Shown one piece after another: positions 6,975-10,648 of a stretch of 10,648 bases of DNA (position 1 is its first letter; each line of letters starts with the position of its first letter). The notes below the pieces were generated by a model, which saw only the letters and a program-made list of their open reading frames with translations, was not told the DNA's origin and made no database searches. A program made the translations under genes and the position numbers. Source of the DNA: Candidatus Hydrothermota bacterium (GTDB lineage Bacteria > Hydrothermota > Hydrothermia > UBA1063); assembly GCA_003644895.1 (NCBI GenBank), contig QNDO01000040.1:1-10648 (forward strand), read 5' to 3'.

Positions 6975-7724
6975 TCAGTAAGCCAAGTATGTCACTCTCG
7001 AGCTTTTTTCAGTACCCTCATAGAGTGTAAAATGCTCAAAACCCAGAGCAGCTTTGAATCCAGCTTTCTTCAACAAATTTTTAACCAGAGGGGGGTCATA
7101 GCCTCTCTCACGGAAAATAGCATCTATTCTTTGATACTTATTATTCTCTCTTACAAAGACTGTAAAGTTCAATGTAGAGATCCCATCTTCGTATCGTGTT
7201 CTCCATATAGTTACCACATCATCACTTTCTTCAACCTTGGTATTATTCCCCCAATCTCTCCTTAAAGAGAAATCTGTATTTAAATCAAATACAAAGGCTC
7301 CACCCTCGACCAGTATCTCATGTACTCTCACAAAAATCTTTAGAAGTTCTCGTTCATCAAGCACGTTGTTCAGACTATCAAAAATCGAATATACACCATG
7401 AAATTCTTTATCCTTTACTGGGAGATCACGAAAATCTCCCGCAAATAAAAAAACATCGGTGACATTTTCCTTCTTCACCTTCTGTCTGGCAACTTTTACC
7501 ATCTCCAGAGATCTATCAAAACCGTAGACTTCAAAACCCTTTCTATTCATTAAAAGTGCCATTGTCCCTGTTCCACACGCGATATCGAGCAATCTTGTCT
7601 TCTTCTTTAGAGGCGACAGATTCATAATTTGTATTATGTACTCCGCCCATTCTTGGTAGTTAACACGATGCATTATTCTATCGTAATAACGAGCTATCAA
7701 TGAAAAAGAATCTTTAGTGCTCAT
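6975..7724 (-). CDS. Class I SAM-dependent methyltransferase, substrate unknown
   Basis: A 249-residue cytosolic protein. The N-terminus YYDRIMHRVNYQEWAEYI is typical of small-molecule or biosynthetic class I methyltransferases. The SAM-binding motif I is LLDIACGTGTMALLM (residues 45-59), with the acidic end of strand 2 in VYGFDRS (Asp70) and post-motif GDFRDLP. A SIFDSLNNVLDE stretch follows, where this group places motif IV, and GGAFVFDLNTDF marks motif VI. The C-terminal half lacks features pointing to one substrate. It is the first gene of the six-gene operon and overlaps nothing upstream. The ATG at 7724 has no Shine-Dalgarno sequence, and a TTGACC/TAAACT promoter ends only 8 nt before it, so the mRNA likely begins with almost no leader. 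I do not recognise a specific function; its coupling to the endonuclease Q-like gene is the only hint. Confidence 0.88.
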   Translation of the reverse strand: MSTKDSFSLIARYYDRIMHRVNYQEWAEYIIQIMNLSPLKKKTRLLDIACGTGTMALLMNRKGFEVYGFDRSLEMVKVARQKVKKENVTDVFLFAGDFRDLPVKDKEFHGVYSIFDSLNNVLDERELLKIFVRVHEILVEGGAFVFDLNTDFSLRRDWGNNTKVEESDDVVTIWRTRYEDGISTLNFTVFVRENNKYQRIDAIFRERGYDPPLVKNLLKKAGFKAALGFEHFTLYEGTEKSSRVTYLAY

Positions 7725-7732
7725 ACTACATA

Positions 7733-7761
7733 AGTTTAAAGAAATATGAAGATATGGTCAA
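7733..7761 (-). promoter_or_regulatory. Predicted promoter of the methyltransferase-EndoQ-aorABC-purC operon
   Basis: On the minus strand, TTGACC (7756-7761) matches the -35 consensus at 5/6, and TAAACT (7733-7738) is 17 bp downstream. Eight bases separate the -10 box from the ATG at 7724, so the leader would be about 0-2 nt. No ribosome binding site is seen before this ATG. No other strong promoter was seen between the genes, whose gaps are 0-45 bp, so this may drive all six. Confidence 0.55.
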
Positions 7762-7769
7762 TCCTGTTG

Positions 7770-7798
7770 TTGACTGAATTGTCTGTTAAAAGTATAAT
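7770..7798 (+). promoter_or_regulatory. Predicted strong promoter of the gcvH-gcvPA-ACT-korA operon
   Basis: TTGACT (7770-7775, 5/6) and a perfect TATAAT (7793-7798) with a 17-bp spacer. Transcription should start near 7805, giving a leader of about 15 nt that contains the ribosome binding site. The -35 box is only 8 bp from the -35 box of the divergent minus-strand promoter, so binding at one could affect the other. Confidence 0.8.
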
Positions 7799-7805
7799 TT
7801 TAACA
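7784..7805. promoter_or_regulatory. Inverted repeat over the -10 box, candidate operator
   Basis: The arms TGTTAAAA (7784-7791) and TTTTAACA (7798-7805) are perfect inverted copies separated by 6 bp (7792-7797). The repeat covers the TATAAT box and ends at the predicted transcription start, where a bound repressor would block RNA polymerase. Because it lies upstream of or at the start site, it is more likely a DNA operator than an RNA hairpin. The binding protein is unknown. Confidence 0.5.
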
Positions 7806-7806
7806 C

Positions 7807-7814
7807 AAAGGAGG
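7807..7814 (+). promoter_or_regulatory. Ribosome binding site of gcvH
   Basis: AAAGGAGG, a near-perfect Shine-Dalgarno sequence 5 nt before the ATG at 7820. It fixes the gcvH start and contrasts with the three other promoter-proximal genes of the window, which have none. Confidence 0.9.
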
Positions 7815-7819
7815 CAAAG

Positions 7820-8203
7820 ATGAAGGTACCAGAAGAGCTTAAATATACTGAAGAGCATGAATGGGTGAAGGTAGAGGGAGATATTGCAATTGTGGGGATT
7901 ACTGATTTCGCCCAAAATGAACTTTCTGATATTGTCTATGTGGAGCTTCCCGAAGTAGGGAAAAATATCAAAAAGGGAGATGTAATAGCAACTGTAGAAG
8001 CTGTTAAAACCGTTGCAGATGTGTATTCTCCTGTAAGCGGTGAAATTATTGAAGTTAATGAAAAACTCAAGGATGAGCCATCCATTATAAATAATGACCC
8101 ATACGGTGAAGGCTGGATCGCGAAGGTCAAGATGGAAAATCCTGAAGAGATTAATGCCCTTCTTGACCATGCAGCTTATAAAAAACTTGTAGAGGAGGAA
8201 TAG
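7820..8203 (+). CDS. gcvH: Glycine cleavage system H protein
   Basis: A 127-residue protein of normal length. The H protein is the lipoyl carrier that takes the aminomethyl group from the P protein and presents it to the T and L proteins. The N-terminal YTEEHEWVKVEGDIAIVGITDFAQ (residues 9-32) and DIVYVELPEVG are diagnostic. The lipoylated lysine is Lys63 in VEAVKTVADVYSPVSG, where the more common form is ESVKAASD, so Ser is Ala and Ala is Thr around the lysine; this looks like family variation. DPYGEGWIAKVK near residue 95 completes the fold. The gene starts the plus-strand operon and is followed by gcvPA after one base. The predicted 15-nt leader leaves no room for a glycine riboswitch. Confidence 0.96.
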   Translation: MKVPEELKYTEEHEWVKVEGDIAIVGITDFAQNELSDIVYVELPEVGKNIKKGDVIATVEAVKTVADVYSPVSGEIIEVNEKLKDEPSIINNDPYGEGWIAKVKMENPEEINALLDHAAYKKLVEEE

Positions 8204-8204
8204 A

Positions 8205-9554
8205 ATGCATCCCTTCCTCCCTAATACGGATAGAGATAGGGAGGAGATGCTAAAAACCATCGGAGTCTCCTCTTATAGAGAACTTCTAAAAGATATTCCC
8301 GAGGAACTGATCTTTAAAGGGGAATTAAATCTTCCGGAATCTCTATCAGAGCAGGAAGTTTTCGAGCTTCTAAGGGATATCTCTGAAGAAAACAATGCCG
8401 GGCTTAAAATTTTCGCCGGAGCTGGTGCTTATGACCACTATATTCCAAAAGCTGTTATATTTCTTGCTTCTCGTTCGGAATTCTACACCGCCTATACTCC
8501 CTACCAAGCAGAGGTAAGCCAGGGTACCCTCCAAGCTATTTTTGAGTATCAAACTGCAATATCCGAACTTACCGGCATGGATGTTACCAATGCCTCCATG
8601 TATGATGGGGCTTCTGCTATGGCAGAAGCTGCTTTAATGGCTATAAGAATAAAAAAAACAAAAAACAAAATACTGTATGCTTCATCCATTAATCCTTTTT
8701 ATGTCCAGGTTCTGAAAACTTATATTTCAAGGGCTGGTATTGAACTACAAGAGATCAAAGTCAACGAAAATGACGGAAGAGTGGATATCAATGATCTGAA
8801 ATCAAAAATAACAGAGGATGTGGGGGCTTTAATATTCCAGCATCCAAATTTTTATGGTATACTTGAAGATCCACTCCTTCTGAGAGAGGTCACAGAAAAT
8901 ACGGGTATTCTTCTCATAGTTGTTTATAATCCTATCTCTCTCGGTATTATCGCTCCTCCTGGACAATACAACGCAGACATTGCAGTTGCTGAGGGGCAAC
9001 CTCTGGGTCTGCCCTTGAGCTTTGGAGGGCCTTACCTTGGATTATTTTCTGCGAAGAAAGAATATATACGTGAAATGCCTGGCAGGATTATAGGAGAAAC
9101 TATGGATGTAGAGGGTAAACGAGGATTTGTAATGACTTTACAAACGAGAGAGCAGCACATTAGAAGAGAGAGAGCAACATCAAATATATGCAGTAATCAG
9201 AATTTATGTGCACTTCAGGCACTGATTTATTTATCCTTGCTTGGAAAGAAAGGAATTAAAGAAGTAGCCTTGCAATGTGCATATAAGGCGCATTATCTTT
9301 ATTCAAGACTTATTGAGATTGACGGAATACAAAGTGTTTTCAATGCTCCCTTTTTTAATGAATTTGTGGTAGAATTACCGCTACCTGCTGCTACACTGGT
9401 GGAACAAATGTTAGAAAAGGGATTTCTGGCGGGAGTTGATGCAGGACAATTTGGGCTCAATGAAAATTGGCTTCTTGTGGCTGTGACTGAGAAGCCTAAC
9501 GCTTATACGCTGGATTCGTATATAGATGCAATTAAAAATATTCTCACAAAATAA
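8205..9554 (+). CDS. gcvPA: Glycine dehydrogenase (decarboxylating) subunit 1
   Basis: A 449-residue protein of normal length for the N-terminal half of the split P protein. P protein decarboxylates glycine and loads the aminomethyl group on GcvH; the reaction also runs in reverse. Recognisable family segments are FLPNTDRDREEMLKTIG at the N-terminus, FAGAGAYDHYIP, YTAYTPYQAEVSQGTLQ with FEYQTAISELTGM, then ASMYDGASAMAEA, and later GGPYLGLFSAKKEYIREMPGR with TLQTREQHIRRERATSNIC. The PLP lysine belongs to the partner GcvPB, which should be elsewhere: the next gene is an ACT protein, not gcvPB, and gcvT is also absent. A GAGGAGG site inside the end of gcvH precedes the ATG by 6 nt. An 8-A run at 8651-8658 lies in the gene without breaking the frame. 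Confidence 0.96.
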   Translation: MHPFLPNTDRDREEMLKTIGVSSYRELLKDIPEELIFKGELNLPESLSEQEVFELLRDISEENNAGLKIFAGAGAYDHYIPKAVIFLASRSEFYTAYTPYQAEVSQGTLQAIFEYQTAISELTGMDVTNASMYDGASAMAEAALMAIRIKKTKNKILYASSINPFYVQVLKTYISRAGIELQEIKVNENDGRVDINDLKSKITEDVGALIFQHPNFYGILEDPLLLREVTENTGILLIVVYNPISLGIIAPPGQYNADIAVAEGQPLGLPLSFGGPYLGLFSAKKEYIREMPGRIIGETMDVEGKRGFVMTLQTREQHIRRERATSNICSNQNLCALQALIYLSLLGKKGIKEVALQCAYKAHYLYSRLIEIDGIQSVFNAPFFNEFVVELPLPAATLVEQMLEKGFLAGVDAGQFGLNENWLLVAVTEKPNAYTLDSYIDAIKNILTK

Positions 9555-9558
9555 ATTA

Positions 9559-9565
9559 GAGGAGG
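9559..9565 (+). promoter_or_regulatory. Ribosome binding site deciding the TTG start of the ACT gene
   Basis: GAGGAGG ends 6 nt before the TTG at 9572. No in-frame ATG precedes the ACT fold, so this strong site is the main evidence for the non-ATG start. Confidence 0.85.
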
Positions 9566-9571
9566 TTTAAA

Positions 9572-10060
9572 TTGAGTTTTCCAGTAGAGGAAGTCTGGGT
9601 TAACAGAAAAGTAGTTAAAATTATCTTAAGGGGGGTCAGGGATAGACCGGGAGTGGCTGCGGAGGTTTTTGAACTTCTGGCTGCTCGTGGTATCAACGTA
9701 GAACTTATTGTGGCAGGACCGGCATCAAAAGGTAAAACAGACATTGCTTTTTTGATACTGGAAAGTCAGACCCACTTTATTAAGGATTCTGAAGATATAC
9801 TCCTTGAGGAAATTGGAGGTACCGCTATTAATTATGACCCAAAAGTTGCTCTTATTGTCTTTTACGGGAGTAAGGAACTCTCCAAAAAACCTGGAGTTGC
9901 AGCAAGAATTTTCAACATTCTTGCTGAAGCTGGTGTCAATATTGAAATGGTAAGTACTTCTCTTGATTCCATTTCTCTAGTGGTCAGGGAACACGGACTC
10001 GACAGGGCGATAGCTGCAATTACAGATGCTCTTGGAGTGGAAGTGGAGGAGGGTTATTGA
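9572..10060 (+). CDS. Stand-alone double-ACT protein resembling the aspartokinase regulatory domain
   Basis: A 162-residue protein made of two ACT domains and little else. Domain 1 (about residues 12-80) contains KIILRGVRDRPGVAAEVFELL and GINVELIVAGP; domain 2 (about 88-158) contains KPGVAARIFNILAEAG, VNIEMVSTSLDSISLVV and a closing helix DRAIAAITDALGV. These strings closely resemble the C-terminal lysine/threonine-binding region of aspartokinase, including the MVSTS-x-x-S motif, but no kinase domain precedes them. Bacillus aspartokinase II has a separate beta subunit of about this size, made from an internal start; here it is a free gene. It starts with TTG behind a strong ribosome binding site and ends directly against the korA ATG. 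It may sense an amino acid and control aspartokinase in trans, or control a neighbour; the ligand is unknown. No DNA-binding domain is visible. Confidence 0.85.
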   Translation: MSFPVEEVWVNRKVVKIILRGVRDRPGVAAEVFELLAARGINVELIVAGPASKGKTDIAFLILESQTHFIKDSEDILLEEIGGTAINYDPKVALIVFYGSKELSKKPGVAARIFNILAEAGVNIEMVSTSLDSISLVVREHGLDRAIAAITDALGVEVEEGY

Positions 10061-10648
10061 ATGTCTCTTAAGCTCCTGCAGGGCAATGAAGCTGCAGCAC
10101 TGGCAGCAATTAAAGCCGGAGTAAGGTTCTACGCCGGTTACCCAATTACGCCCTCTTCCGAAGTTGCAGAAATTATGTCCCGTGAGCTTCCCAAAGTTAA
10201 TGGTATTTTTATCCAAATGGAAGATGAAATCGGTAGTCTTGCTGCATGCATTGGCGCAAGGTTAGGTGGAATGAAGGCCATGACAGCTACAAGTGGCCCT
10301 GGATTTTCCCTGATGCAGGAACACCTGGGCTATGCAGCCATGACAGAGGTTCCTGTTGTAATACTTAACGCAATGAGAGGTGGTCCCTCCACAGGTGCTC
10401 CCACAAGGCCGTCTCAGGGCGATGTCATGCAGGCAAGATGGGGTACACACGGAGATCATCCAATTGTGGTTTTTGCTCCCCAAAGTGTCAGTGAGGTTTT
10501 TCAATTTGTAATCGATGCTGTAAATATCTCCGAAATACTAAGAATACCTGTAGTTGTGCTTACTGATGAAATCACTTCCCATATGAGAGAAAAGGTCAAC
10601 ATTCCGGAAAAAATTGAAATTTTCACACCTCCTTCTATTATCAAGGAG
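10061..10648 (+). CDS. korA: 2-oxoacid:ferredoxin oxidoreductase alpha subunit (KorA-like), cut by window edge
   Basis: The first 196 residues are present. This enzyme family oxidatively decarboxylates 2-oxoacids to acyl-CoA with ferredoxin, or runs in the carboxylating direction. The pyrimidine-domain motifs are GNEAAALAAIKAG (residues 8-20), FYAGYPITPSSEVAEIM (23-39), QMEDEIGSLAACIGA, TATSGPGFSLMQEHLG, NAMRGGPSTGAPT and QGDVMQARWGTHGD. The gene begins directly with the alpha domain, so the gamma domain is not fused at its N-terminus and should be separate. The motifs fit 2-oxoglutarate (Kor) or branched-chain 2-oxoacid (Vor) enzymes better than pyruvate ones, but substrate cannot be fixed from this part. 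The ATG abuts the TGA of the ACT gene, with GGAGGAGGG 7 nt upstream. The beta and gamma genes are expected beyond the window. Confidence 0.92.
   Translation, partial: MSLKLLQGNEAAALAAIKAGVRFYAGYPITPSSEVAEIMSRELPKVNGIFIQMEDEIGSLAACIGARLGGMKAMTATSGPGFSLMQEHLGYAAMTEVPVVILNAMRGGPSTGAPTRPSQGDVMQARWGTHGDHPIVVFAPQSVSEVFQFVIDAVNISEILRIPVVVLTDEITSHMREKVNIPEKIEIFTPPSIIKE

Noticed and set aside
7784..7805. Canonical Rex operator
   Set aside because: The half sites resemble Rex, but their 10-bp spacing differs from the 4-bp spacing of the 18-bp Rex consensus; kept only as an unidentified dyad.
7776..7819. Possible glycine riboswitch upstream of gcvH
   Set aside because: The perfect TATAAT at 7793-7798 leaves a leader of only about 15 nt, far too short for a riboswitch aptamer.
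7736..8260. Hydrophobic open frame on the minus strand opposite gcvH
   Set aside because: Antisense to the confidently identified gcvH and runs through the promoter region; its hydrophobicity comes from reverse-complemented codons of a charged protein.
8651..8658. Run of eight A residues in gcvPA as a frameshift or transcript-slippage site
   Set aside because: The frame is intact, the protein is full length and continues with family sequence on both sides; nothing suggests programmed slippage.
1..10648. CRISPR array, insertion sequence, prophage genes, rRNA or tRNA genes
   Set aside because: No regularly spaced repeats, transposase or integrase motifs, or RNA gene signatures were found on either strand; nearly every base is in a metabolic or repair gene or in the two short promoter regions.

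Overview
The window looks bacterial, from an anaerobic and probably thermophilic lineage. The promoters are sigma70-type (-35/-10 pairs with 17-bp spacers) and several genes carry strong GAGGAGG-type ribosome binding sites, which argues against an archaeon. The gene content is typical of deep-branching or uncultivated anaerobes: a V/A-type ATPase subunit, an aldehyde:ferredoxin oxidoreductase, a 2-oxoacid:ferredoxin oxidoreductase, a split-type glycine dehydrogenase and an endonuclease Q homologue. I cannot name the species. A candidate phylum such as WOR-3/Stahlbacteria would fit, but that is a guess.

Layout. (1) 1-1207: a divergent pair, folD (minus, cut by the left edge) and an isolated V-type ATPase subunit D gene (plus). 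The 89 bp between them holds two back-to-back promoters, each placed so that the transcript should begin at the start codon. (2) 7724 down to 1172: a tight six-gene minus-strand operon in the order SAM methyltransferase, EndoQ-like PHP endonuclease, four-cluster ferredoxin subunit (aorA), tungsten aldehyde oxidoreductase (aorB), FAD/NAD(P)H subunit (aorC), SAICAR synthase (purC). The last gene runs 36 bp into the 3' end of the ATPase gene on the opposite strand. (3) 7725-7819: a second divergent promoter region, with an 8-bp-arm inverted repeat lying over the -10 box of the plus-strand promoter. (4) 7820-10648: a plus-strand operon with gcvH, gcvPA, a stand-alone double-ACT protein resembling the aspartokinase regulatory domain, and the start of a 2-oxoacid:ferredoxin oxidoreductase alpha subunit (cut by the right edge).

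How the genes fit together. FolD, GcvH and GcvPA all belong to one-carbon/glycine metabolism through methylene-tetrahydrofolate. AorABC would interconvert aldehydes and carboxylic acids, passing electrons between a tungsten site, a ferredoxin-like wire and NAD(P). The 2-oxoacid oxidoreductase supplies or consumes low-potential ferredoxin electrons. The EndoQ homologue is a DNA-repair enzyme for deaminated bases, and its place directly ahead of aorABC is unexpected.

Main points for follow-up: FolD has Ile where the catalytic Lys should be; three of the four promoters predict leaderless or near-leaderless mRNAs; gcvPA is followed by an orphan ACT protein and korA rather than gcvPB; and the EndoQ homologue ends in a possible sliding-clamp-binding motif. 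All assignments rest on reading motifs by eye; no database search was run.
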